In this document: positions 50,095-57,869 of the stretch, in pieces | How the letters are laid out: each line of letters begins with the position of its first letter | How positions within the stretch are numbered: the first letter of the stretch is position 1 | NCBI RefSeq assembly: GCF_031679605.1 | Contig: NZ_CP117522.1 | Span: 2,976,001-3,040,000, forward strand | Length of the DNA stretch: 64,000 nucleotides | Direction of reading: 5' to 3' | DNA from: Streptomyces luomodiensis | GTDB lineage: Bacteria; Actinomycetota; Actinomycetes; Streptomycetales; Streptomycetaceae | Position numbers and translations under genes: made by a program | Notes under the pieces: model-generated | What the model was told of the DNA's origin: nothing | The model's database searches: none | The model's input: the letters and a program-made list of their open reading frames with translations, nothing else

Positions 50095-51228
50095 ATGCGA
50101 GCCGCTCGCACCTCCGTCGTCGCCGCCGTATCGGCCCTGACGACGATCACCGTCGTCGCCGGCTGCGCCCAGAAGTCCGACGCCAAGGGCGCGGGCGCCG
50201 TCCAGGTCACCGCGTCCGACAGCGCGTGCGAGGTCTCCAAGACCTCCTTCCCCGCCGGGCATGTGAAGCTCGCGGTGGAGAACAAGGGCTCCAAGGTCAC
50301 CGAGGTCTACGTCTACGCGCCGGGCGACCGGATCGTCACCGAGCGGGAGAACATCGGCCCCGGCACCCGCGCCTCGATCAACGCCGAGATCAAGGCCGGT
50401 TCGTACGAGATCGCCTGCAAGCCCGGGATGAAGGGCCACGGCATCCGCCAGAAGGTCTCCGCCACCGGCAAGGGCAAGCTGCCCCCGCGCGACCCGAAGC
50501 TGGACAAGGCGGTGGCCGCGTACCGGACGTACGTCCAGAAGCAGGCCGACGAGACGCTGCCCAAGGTCCGGACGTTCGCCGACGCGATCAAGAAGGACGA
50601 CATCGAGGCCGCCAAGAAGGCGTACGCCCCCTCCCGCGTCGGCTGGGAGCGCACCGAGCCGGTCGCCGAGTCCTTCGGCGACATCGACCCCAAGGTCGAT
50701 GTGCGCGCGGACGGCCTGGAGCAGGGCCAGAAGTGGACCGGCTGGCACCGGCTGGAGAAGTCGCTGTGGCAGACGAAGAAGATCACCGCGGCCGACCACG
50801 CCCTCGCCGACCAGCTGGTCGAGGACCTGAAGGACTGGCAGAAGCGCGTCGGCACCGCCGACATCACCCCCACCGGCATGGCCAACGGCGCCAAGGAGCT
50901 GCTGGACGAGGTGCAGACCGGCAAGGTCACCGGTGAGGAGGAGCGCTACAGCCACACCGACCTGGTGGACTTCGAGGGCAACGTCGAGGGCGCCAAGACC
51001 TCGTACACACTGCTCAAGCCGGTGGTGTCCGCAAACGACCCGGCGCTGGCCAAGGAGCTGGACAAGCAGTTCGCGGCCGTCGGGAAGCTGCTGGACGGCT
51101 ACCGCCAGGGCGACGGCTTCGTGTCCTACGACACCGTCTCCACCTCCCGGCGCAAGGAGCTGTCCGACGCGGTCAACGCGCTGGCCGAACCGCTCTCGCG
51201 GCTCGCCGCCGCCGTGGTCAGCAAGTGA
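50095..51228 (+). CDS. efeO: Iron-uptake lipoprotein EfeO (M75 peptidase-like, with cupredoxin domain)
   Basis: 377-residue surface lipoprotein. The signal peptide ends in VVAGC (Cys near 24). An N-terminal cupredoxin-like EfeO-I domain (about 35-125, SFPAGHVKLAVENKGSKVTE) is followed by the helical M75 imelysin-type domain with the metal motif WHRLEKSLW (HxxE near 220). It delivers ferrous or ferric iron to the EfeU channel together with EfeB. GGAG precedes ATG 50095; a longer frame is possible but the lipoprotein signal starts here. First gene of efeO-efeB-efeU under the iron box. Confidence 0.93.
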   Translation: MRAARTSVVAAVSALTTITVVAGCAQKSDAKGAGAVQVTASDSACEVSKTSFPAGHVKLAVENKGSKVTEVYVYAPGDRIVTERENIGPGTRASINAEIKAGSYEIACKPGMKGHGIRQKVSATGKGKLPPRDPKLDKAVAAYRTYVQKQADETLPKVRTFADAIKKDDIEAAKKAYAPSRVGWERTEPVAESFGDIDPKVDVRADGLEQGQKWTGWHRLEKSLWQTKKITAADHALADQLVEDLKDWQKRVGTADITPTGMANGAKELLDEVQTGKVTGEEERYSHTDLVDFEGNVEGAKTSYTLLKPVVSANDPALAKELDKQFAAVGKLLDGYRQGDGFVSYDTVSTSRRKELSDAVNALAEPLSRLAAAVVSK

Positions 51229-51239
51229 GGGAGCCGGGC

Positions 51240-52535
51240 ATGACGGACGACGCCGGCACGTCTCCCTCCCGCCGGGCACTGCTCGGCTGGGGCGGCGCCG
51301 GGCTCGCGCTCGGCGCCGCGGCCGCCGGAGGCGCGGCGGCCGCGCTGAGCGGCGGTGCGGACGAGACCGGGGCGGCCGCCGGCAGCGGCGGCGCGGTGCC
51401 CTTCTACGGGGCGCACCAGGCGGGGATCGCCACCCCGGTGCAGGACCGGCTGCACTTCGCCGCGTTCGACGTCACCACCGACGACCGCGCCGAGCTGATC
51501 GCGCTGCTGAAGGAGTGGACGAAGGCGGCGGCCCGGATGACCCAGGGGCACCCGGTCGGCGGCGGCGCGGTGAGCGATCTGGTGGAGGCCCCGCCGGACG
51601 ACACCGGCGAGGCGCTCGGCCTCAAGGCGTCCCGGCTCACCCTCACCATCGGCTTCGGACCCACGCTGTTCCGGGACAAGAAGGGCAAGGACCGCTTCGG
51701 TATCGCCGACCGCCGTCCCGAGGCGCTGATCGACCTGCCCGCGTTCCCCGGCGACAACCTCGAGGCGGCGCGCAGCGACGGCGATCTGTGCGTGCAGGCG
51801 TGCGCGGACGATCCGCAGGTGGCCGTGCACGCCATCCGCAATCTGGCCCGGATCGGCATGGGCCGGGTGGCCATCCGCTGGTCGCAGCTGGGCTTCGGCA
51901 AGACGTCCTCGACCACGCCGGACGCGCAGACCCCGCGCAACATGCTGGGCTTCAAGGACGGCACCCGGAACATCGCGGGCACCGACACCGCCGCGCTGGA
52001 CAAGCACGTGTGGGTGAGCGAGAAGGCGGGCCCGGCGTGGCTGGCGGGCGGGTCGTACCTGGTGGCGCGCCGTATCCGGATGCACATCGAGACCTGGGAC
52101 CGCACCTCGCTGAAGGAGCAGGAGGACGTCTTCGGCCGGGACAAGGGCGAGGGCGCGCCGCAGGGCAAGCAGCACGAGCACGACGAGCCGGACCTGCGGG
52201 CGATGCTGCCCACCGCGCACGTCCGGCTGGCGCATCCGGACTCCAACGGCGGGGCGCGCATCCTGCGCCGCGGCTACTCCTTCACCGACGGCACCGACGG
52301 TCTGGGGCGGCTGGACGCGGGGCTGTTCTTCCTCGCCTACCAGCACGACGTACGGGACGGGTTCGTGCCCGTGCAGCGGCGTCTGGCCCGCTCCGACGCC
52401 CTCAACGAATACATCCAGCACGTGGGTTCGGCGCTCTTCGCCATCCCGCCGGGCGTCCGGGACGCGGACGACTGGTGGGGCAGGGCGCTGTTCTCCGGAC
52501 GGGCTCCGGACGGGGCTCCGGACGGGGCTCCCTGA
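51240..52535 (+). CDS. efeB: Deferrochelatase/peroxidase EfeB (Dyp-type, Tat-exported)
   Basis: 431-residue heme peroxidase exported folded, as shown by SPSRRALLGWGG and a long Ala/Gly signal. The DyP signature GFKDGTRN (Asp near 241) and the RRIRMHIETWDRTSL helix with the proximal His support the family. It acts with EfeO and EfeU in iron uptake, possibly by releasing or oxidising iron. ATG 51240 follows GGGAG; an earlier GTG (51225) overlapping the efeO stop is an alternative. The C-terminal tail GRAPDGAPDGAP comes from a 12-bp DNA repeat and is not part of the fold. Confidence 0.92.
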   Translation: MTDDAGTSPSRRALLGWGGAGLALGAAAAGGAAAALSGGADETGAAAGSGGAVPFYGAHQAGIATPVQDRLHFAAFDVTTDDRAELIALLKEWTKAAARMTQGHPVGGGAVSDLVEAPPDDTGEALGLKASRLTLTIGFGPTLFRDKKGKDRFGIADRRPEALIDLPAFPGDNLEAARSDGDLCVQACADDPQVAVHAIRNLARIGMGRVAIRWSQLGFGKTSSTTPDAQTPRNMLGFKDGTRNIAGTDTAALDKHVWVSEKAGPAWLAGGSYLVARRIRMHIETWDRTSLKEQEDVFGRDKGEGAPQGKQHEHDEPDLRAMLPTAHVRLAHPDSNGGARILRRGYSFTDGTDGLGRLDAGLFFLAYQHDVRDGFVPVQRRLARSDALNEYIQHVGSALFAIPPGVRDADDWWGRALFSGRAPDGAPDGAP

Positions 52536-52568
52536 CCGGAACGGATCCTCGAAAGGAAGGCGAACCTC

Positions 52569-53546
52569 GTGTTCGGCAACTACCTGATCGGTCTGCGCGA
52601 AGGGCTCGAAGCCAGCCTGGTCGTCTGCATCCTGGTCGCCTACCTGGTCAAGACCGGGCGCCGGGACGCGCTGCGCCCGGTGTGGCTCGGCATCGCCGCC
52701 GCGGTGACCTTGAGCATGTCCTTCGGCGCGGCACTGGAGTTCGGCTCCCAGGAGCTGACCTTCGAGGCGCAGGAGGCGCTGGGCGGCTCGCTGTCGATCG
52801 TCTCGGTCGGCCTGGTGACCTGGATGGTCTTCTGGATGCGGCGCACCGCCCGCCATCTGCGGTCCGAACTGCACAGCAAGCTGGACGCGGCGCTGGCGAT
52901 GGGCACCGGGGCGCTGGTGGCCACGGCCTTCCTCGCGGTGGGCCGAGAGGGCCTGGAGACCGCGCTGTTCGTGTGGACGGCGGTGCGGGCCAGCAACGAC
53001 GGTACGGCGGACCCGCTGATCGGTGTGGTGCTGGGCCTGGTCACCGCGGTGGCGCTGGGCTGGCTGTTCTACCGGGGCGCGCTCCGGATCAACCTGTCGA
53101 AGTTCTTCACCTGGACCGGCGCGATGCTGGTCGTGGTGGCGGCGGGGGTGCTCGCGTACGGCTTCCACGATCTGCAGGAGGCGGACTGGCTCCCCGGACT
53201 GCACTCGACGGCGTTCGACATCAGCTCGACCATCCCGCCCGACTCCTGGTACGGCACGCTGCTCAAGGGCGTCTTCAACTTCCAGCCGGACCCGACCGAG
53301 CTTCAGCTGTGGATGTGGGCGCTCTATCTGGTCCCCACGCTCGCGCTGTTCCTGCGCCCCGGTAGGGTGTCGCCGTCCACAGCAGCCCCCAGGAACCGGG
53401 AGCCGGAGCCCCATGACACGCAGGTCGCCCCGTCGGCAGTTCGCAGTTCCGACCGCAGCGGTGGTACTGACGCTGGGGATGACGCTGACAGGGTGCATGA
53501 CGGTGCACGGGGAGCGGGAGAACATCCCGTCGGTGGACAAGGCTGA
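52569..53546 (+). CDS. efeU: Iron permease EfeU (FTR1/OFeT family)
   Basis: 325-residue membrane permease with seven predicted helices. The two REGLE motifs, GLREGLEAS (near 10) and GREGLETALF (near 123), are the iron-binding sites that drive ferric/ferrous iron through the membrane. GTG 52569 lies 33 bp after efeB behind GAAAGGAAGG. After the last helix (about residue 265) the frame continues 60 more residues of Pro/Asp/Gly-rich sequence that overlaps the next gene by 134 bp. That tail looks non-native and may reflect a lost stop codon. Confidence 0.92.
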   Translation: MFGNYLIGLREGLEASLVVCILVAYLVKTGRRDALRPVWLGIAAAVTLSMSFGAALEFGSQELTFEAQEALGGSLSIVSVGLVTWMVFWMRRTARHLRSELHSKLDAALAMGTGALVATAFLAVGREGLETALFVWTAVRASNDGTADPLIGVVLGLVTAVALGWLFYRGALRINLSKFFTWTGAMLVVVAAGVLAYGFHDLQEADWLPGLHSTAFDISSTIPPDSWYGTLLKGVFNFQPDPTELQLWMWALYLVPTLALFLRPGRVSPSTAAPRNREPEPHDTQVAPSAVRSSDRSGGTDAGDDADRVHDGARGAGEHPVGGQG

Positions 53547-54402
53547 GGCGCCCAAGGCCCTCAAGCGGTTCCTCGACACCTACAACGAGGCGTACCGGGA
53601 GCTGGATCCGTCGCTGGCGAGCCAGGTGGAGACGGGCCCGCTGGGGGCGATCAGCACGGCCGACCTCAAGGCCCAGCACGCGGGCTCGCCCGGCGGCAAC
53701 CCCAGGTACTCGCCGCTGAAGCTGTCCGACGCGACGTTCCACATCCCCAAGCAGGTGGGCTGGCCGAAGTTCTTCGTCGCGGACACCGACAGCAACCGCG
53801 ACGACAACCGCTGGCTGTTCGTCTTCACCCGCGACGGCGCCGACGAGCCGTGGAAGGCCGCGTATCTGTCGATCCTCAGCCAGGACGAGGTGCCGGACGT
53901 CGCGACCGACGAGGACGGCTGGGCCAAACCGGTCCCGGCCGCGGGTCCGGCCCCGAAGCTGGCGGCCCGGCCGGACAAGCTGAGCGCGGAATACACCGAC
54001 TACCTGATGACGGGCAAGGGCGCGGTCTTCGCCGACGGCCAGTCGACCTCACGGCTCCGGGACGCGCGGAAGAAGTACCTGCGCACGCCGAAGTTCTGGA
54101 CGGAGTACATCGACACCCCGGCGCAGGGCGACCAGTACGCCCCGGTGGGGCTGCGCACCTCGGACGGCGGGGCGATCGTGTTCTTCGCCTCGCACCACCT
54201 GCAGAAGCAGACCATGGCCAAGGGCTACCGGCCCAACCCCGATCCGCAGATCAAGGCGCTGATGACCGGGGAGGCGAAGAAGGCGGTGACGCTGACCAGG
54301 GTCGCCGAGTCGGCGGTGCGGGTCCCGGCCAAGGACGCGGCGGACCCGCAGGTGGTCTTCCTCAACCGCCTGGAGGGTGTGACCGCCGCCAAGGGCGAAT
54401 GA
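53413..54402 (+). CDS. Lipoprotein of unknown function behind efeOBU
   Basis: 329 residues. A basic start (MTRRSPRRQFAVPT), a hydrophobic stretch and LTLTGCM make a lipoprotein signal (Cys near 28). The mature part is a soluble domain with FHIPKQVGWPKFFVADTD, LFVFTRDGADEPWKAAYLSI and SDGGAIVFFASHHLQKQT, matching actinobacterial lipoproteins that I cannot name. GGAG before ATG 53413 supports the start, which lies inside the efeU 3' end. A -10-like TAGGGT at 53364-53369 could give it its own promoter. Being downstream of efeU, it may be part of the iron-uptake complex, but this is inferred only from order. Confidence 0.65.
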   Translation: MTRRSPRRQFAVPTAAVVLTLGMTLTGCMTVHGERENIPSVDKAEAPKALKRFLDTYNEAYRELDPSLASQVETGPLGAISTADLKAQHAGSPGGNPRYSPLKLSDATFHIPKQVGWPKFFVADTDSNRDDNRWLFVFTRDGADEPWKAAYLSILSQDEVPDVATDEDGWAKPVPAAGPAPKLAARPDKLSAEYTDYLMTGKGAVFADGQSTSRLRDARKKYLRTPKFWTEYIDTPAQGDQYAPVGLRTSDGGAIVFFASHHLQKQTMAKGYRPNPDPQIKALMTGEAKKAVTLTRVAESAVRVPAKDAADPQVVFLNRLEGVTAAKGE

Positions 54403-54451
54403 TCCGGTTCCGGGGCGCTACCGCCCCAGCAGCGCTGTCGCCCTGTCGGCG

Positions 54452-55189
54452 CTACCGCCCTATCGGCCAGGCGGCCGAGTCGTGGTCCTGGTCCTCGCCC
54501 GCGAACTGGGCACACGCGTCGGTGAGCGACTCCAGCAGGGTCAGGGGGTCGGGCAGCGGCCGCTCCGGGCCGAGCAGCCAGCCCACATGGCCGTCGCCGG
54601 GCAGCCGCGCGGGCGGTACCAGCACATAGCTGCCCCGGCAGTGCCAGCGCAGCCCCGGGTGCTCGTCCATGGTCTCAGGGTGGCAGTCCAGCTCACAGGG
54701 CCACCACTCGTCCTCGTCATCGGGGGTGCCCCGGGTGGCGGTGAAGAACAGCATCCGGCCCTGCTGGAGATCGCCGCTGCTGGTGGCCACCGGCCCGACC
54801 TCGACCTCGGCCGTGCCCAGCCGCTCCAGGGCCAGCCGCCCGGCGTCCGCGGGCACGTCCAGCACATCGTGGACGATGCCGGTGGCGGTGATGAAGTTGG
54901 CCTGCGGATCGGCCCGCAGCCACTGCGCGACCCGGTCCGGGTCGGTGGTCGCCTGCGTCTGCCAGGCGAACGAGACGGGGTGGCGGGCGGGGGTGGGACA
55001 GCCGATGCGGTCACAGGAACAGCCGTAACCGGAGGGGTGGGCGGCCGGTGCGAGCGGGAATCCCGCCGCGGCGGCGGCCAGCAGCAGGTCCTCGCGGACG
55101 CCGCCGGCGCCCGCTCCCGTGTCCTTGTCGCCGCCCGCTTGGCTCCTCGGCCGACGCAGCCACTGGGAGAACCTGCTCTTGCGTTCCAT
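54452..55189 (-). CDS. Bifunctional primase/polymerase (prim-pol)-domain protein
   Basis: 245 residues. After a basic N-terminus, LLLAAAAAGFPLAPAAHPSG and the zinc-like cluster CSCDRIGCPTPARHPVSFAW introduce the AEP prim-pol core, with ATTDPDRVAQWLRADPQANF and TATGIVHDVLDVPADAGRLA. The Asp pair after DVLDVP would be the metal site, and HCRGSYVLVPPARLPG is the conserved GSYVLVPPS-type strand. The length matches the many Streptomyces single-domain prim-pol proteins, whose role (repair priming or mobile-element origin) is not settled. It is convergent with the lipoprotein gene; the gap between carries short repeats. Confidence 0.75.
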   Translation of the reverse strand: MERKSRFSQWLRRPRSQAGGDKDTGAGAGGVREDLLLAAAAAGFPLAPAAHPSGYGCSCDRIGCPTPARHPVSFAWQTQATTDPDRVAQWLRADPQANFITATGIVHDVLDVPADAGRLALERLGTAEVEVGPVATSSGDLQQGRMLFFTATRGTPDDEDEWWPCELDCHPETMDEHPGLRWHCRGSYVLVPPARLPGDGHVGWLLGPERPLPDPLTLLESLTDACAQFAGEDQDHDSAAWPIGR

Positions 55190-55344
55190 CTACCGCCTCG
55201 CTTCACCGCCGGCCCGGCGGTACCGCCGGTACCCGATCAATGCTGCCACCATCCTGCTCCCGAAGTGGCCGGTGTCCGCATCCGGGGTACGGAAGAGCAC
55301 CCCGACCGGGTGCGGATAGCAGGGCATACCGGGCGTCCCGCCCC

Positions 55345-55350
55345 TAGCGT
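55345..55350 (+). promoter_or_regulatory. -10 box of a probable leaderless GDPD promoter
   Basis: TAGCGT ends 7 bp before ATG 55358, with no ribosome site. Confidence 0.45.
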
Positions 55351-55357
55351 TCCGTTT

Positions 55358-56260
55358 ATGTTCAGCAGGCGCGTATCGATCGCGGCCGCGGTTCTCAGCC
55401 TCTCCATACCGGCGGCCGTCGCGGCCCACCCCGCCGCCCGGCCGTCCCCCCGACGCCTCACACCCCCGGTCGCGGAACCGACGCGCCTCAGGCCCGCGCT
55501 CATCGTGCCCCCGGCCGGACAGCCCGCCGTCACCTACACGGCACACCGCGGCGGCGCCCTGGAAGTGCCCGAGAACAGCATGTCCGGGCTGGCCGTCGCC
55601 TTCCGCCGGCACGACGCCCAGGTCCTCGACTTCGACACCCGCATGCTGCGGGACGGCACGCTCGTGGTGATGCACGACGCGACGCTGGACCGCACCACCG
55701 ACCGGACCGGGCCGGTACGGGACCTGACCGCCGCCCAGTGGCGGACGGTCCGGCTGCGCCCCGCCGCCTCGCTGCGCGGCGACTGGCGGCCCGAGCGTCC
55801 GCCGACGGTCGCCGAGGCGCTGGACCGGTTCGGCGGCCGGATCACCCTGATGGTGGAGGCCAAGGATCCGGAGAGTCTGCCGCGACTGGCCACGATGATC
55901 CGTGACCGCGGACTGATCCACTCCGTCTACGTCAACACCAACCGCCCCGAGGTGGCCCGCGAGGCGCACCGCGCGGGACTGCTGACCCAGCTGTGGCGGT
56001 CCGCCCGGCAGCTGCGCACCGACACCCCGCGCGACTGGCGCGGCACCGTCGATCTGCTGGACGTCGACTACCGAGCGCGGGACACCGATGTACGGCGGGC
56101 CGTCGCCTCCGGGATACCCCGGGTGTGGGCGCACACCGTGGACACCCCGGCCCAGCGGGACCGGATGCTGCGGCTGGGCTGCGACGGCATCATCACGGAC
56201 GCGCCGGCCCGACTGGCCGCCACGCCCATACGACCGGCGCGGACGCGGGACGGGGGCTGA
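55358..56260 (+). CDS. Secreted glycerophosphodiester phosphodiesterase
   Basis: 300-residue enzyme with an N-terminal signal peptide (about 1-25, ending AVAAHP). The GDPD motif is present: TAHRGGALEVPENS (catalytic His near 65, metal Glu near 71), LDFDTRMLRDGTLVVMHD (metal Asp, second His near 112), LDRTTDRTGPVRDLT and the metal Glu in LMVEAKDPESL, ending with DGIITDAPARLAA. It would cut deacylated phospholipid diesters outside the cell to glycerol-3-phosphate and an alcohol, scavenging phosphate or carbon. A leaderless start at 55358 is proposed. Confidence 0.88.
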   Translation: MFSRRVSIAAAVLSLSIPAAVAAHPAARPSPRRLTPPVAEPTRLRPALIVPPAGQPAVTYTAHRGGALEVPENSMSGLAVAFRRHDAQVLDFDTRMLRDGTLVVMHDATLDRTTDRTGPVRDLTAAQWRTVRLRPAASLRGDWRPERPPTVAEALDRFGGRITLMVEAKDPESLPRLATMIRDRGLIHSVYVNTNRPEVAREAHRAGLLTQLWRSARQLRTDTPRDWRGTVDLLDVDYRARDTDVRRAVASGIPRVWAHTVDTPAQRDRMLRLGCDGIITDAPARLAATPIRPARTRDGG

Positions 56261-56460
56261 GGCCCCGCAGAGCCGTGACTGGCGCGGCCGCAGGGCCGTG
56301 ACGACCGGCCCAAGGCGTCCGCGCACGCGTCCGCCGCCGGTGGCCCACCCCGGCCCGCCCTGCGGGCGGCCGCTCGCCGAGCACCACCAGGGCATCGAGC
56401 AGGACGCGGCCTCGGCGGGCCACCAGCGGCAGACGGTCCGCTCGCCGACCCCGGCGCGGT

Positions 56461-56634
56461 CGACGGCCCGGCACGGGCGACGGCCCGGCACGGGCGACGG
56501 CCCGGCGCTGGCGGCAACCCGGCACGGGCGGCAACCCGGCACGGGCGGCAACCCGGCACGAGGCGGCGCCCCAGCACGAGGCAGCGCCCCGGCGCAAGCG
56601 GCAGCCCGGCGCAAGCAGCGCGGCCCGGTGCGGG
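56461..56634. repeat. Ten imperfect tandem copies of a 17-bp unit
   Basis: Consensus CGGCAACCCGGCACGGG, spacing 17-19 bp, with three first-type copies (CGACGGCCCGGCACGGG) and later drift. It lies in the 56261-56740 gap between GDPD and the Rsm22 gene; no gene is seen in that gap. Confidence 0.75.
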
Positions 56635-56727
56635 CGGTGGCGGTCTTGGGGGTGGGGTCCACGCCGGGGGCTGCCGGAGGCGGGGGAAGACGTTTCGCCG
56701 TGGGGAAGGCGGGCCCCTTTCGGCCGG

Positions 56728-56733
56728 TAGAAT
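56728..56733 (+). promoter_or_regulatory. -10 box of a probable leaderless Rsm22-type gene
   Basis: TAGAAT ends 7 bp before ATG 56741; no ribosome site is present. Confidence 0.5.
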
Positions 56734-56740
56734 CCAGCGA

Positions 56741-57763
56741 ATGCACGCCCCCGACGCCGCCCGCACCGACGAGACGCCGCACACCGCGCTCGCCGGCCTT
56801 CTCGACGGGCTGCCGCCCCGCCAGGCGGCCCAGGCGGTCGACCGGCTGATCGGCCACTACCGGGGGCGCACCCCGACCGACGCGCCCGTGCTGCGGGACC
56901 GCTCCGATGTCGCCGCGTACGCCGCGTACCGGATGCCCGCGACCTTCGAGGCCGTGCGCGCCGCGCTCACCGCCTTCCGCGCCGGGGCGCCCGCATGGGC
57001 CCCGGCCTCGCATATCGACATCGGCGGCGGCACCGGCGCGGCCAGTTGGGCAGTGGCCGCCACCTGGCCGGAGGCCGGGCACACCACCACGGTCCTGGAC
57101 TGGGCCGAGCCCGCGCTGGACCTCGGCCGCGAACTGGCCCGCCAGGCGCCCTCCGCGTCGCTGCGCACCGCCCGCTGGCAGCGCCGGGCCATCGGCGACG
57201 GCCTCGCCCTGCCGGACGGGACCGACCTCGTCACCGTCAGCTATGTGCTGGGCGAGCTGACCGAGGCCGACCGGCGGGCCGTGGTGGCCGAGGCGAGCCG
57301 CGCGGCCCAGGCCGTGGTGCTGATCGAACCGGGCACCCCGGACGGCTATCTGCGAATCCGCGAGGCGCGGGAACGGCTGCTGGCGGCCGGGCTGCGGATC
57401 GTCGCCCCCTGTCCGCACGGCGCGGCCTGCCCGATCGAGCCCGGCGCCGACTGGTGCCACTTCGCCGCCCGGGTCCGCCGCTCCTCCCTGCACCGGCAGG
57501 TCAAGGGCGGTTCGCTGCCGTACGAGGACGAGAAGTTCAGCTACGTCGCGGCCGTACGGTTCGACGCCGCGCCCGCCGGGGCGCGGGTGGTGCGCCGTCC
57601 GCAGATCCGCAAGGGCCAGGTGCTGCTGGACCTGTGCGACCGGCCGGAGGGGCTGGGGCGCACCACGGTGACCAAGCGCCAGGGGCCGCTGTACCGGGCC
57701 GCCCGCGACGCGTCCTGGGGGGACGTCTGGCCCCCCGAGTCCGCCGCGACCGACCCGGCGTAG
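56741..57763 (+). CDS. Rsm22-family methyltransferase-like ribosomal protein
   Basis: 340 residues. SAM-binding Rossmann motif HIDIGGGTGAASWAVAATWP (near 90-110) is followed by DLVTVSYVLGELTEADRRAV. A cysteine cluster CPHGAACPI...ADWCHF (near 225-245) is typical of Rsm22 and likely holds an iron-sulfur cluster or zinc. The C-terminal ending RPQIRKGQVLLDLCDRPEG also fits the family. In mitochondria Rsm22 works in small ribosomal subunit assembly; bacterial homologues probably bind the small subunit, although methyl transfer is unproven. A leaderless start is likely. Confidence 0.82.
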   Translation: MHAPDAARTDETPHTALAGLLDGLPPRQAAQAVDRLIGHYRGRTPTDAPVLRDRSDVAAYAAYRMPATFEAVRAALTAFRAGAPAWAPASHIDIGGGTGAASWAVAATWPEAGHTTTVLDWAEPALDLGRELARQAPSASLRTARWQRRAIGDGLALPDGTDLVTVSYVLGELTEADRRAVVAEASRAAQAVVLIEPGTPDGYLRIREARERLLAAGLRIVAPCPHGAACPIEPGADWCHFAARVRRSSLHRQVKGGSLPYEDEKFSYVAAVRFDAAPAGARVVRRPQIRKGQVLLDLCDRPEGLGRTTVTKRQGPLYRAARDASWGDVWPPESAATDPA

Positions 57764-57869
57764 GGCCTGCGCCGGGCCCGGTCCGGCGGATCTTCGGGGC
57801 CACGGACCTTCAGGGCCACGGACCTTCGCGGGCCCGCGGTGCCTGGTACGGCTCCCCCGGCTGCCGGGC

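Noticed and set aside
54482..56260. A 592-residue protein covering the prim-pol region and GDPD
   Set aside because: Its first half is antisense to the prim-pol gene; the GDPD signal peptide starts at 55358.
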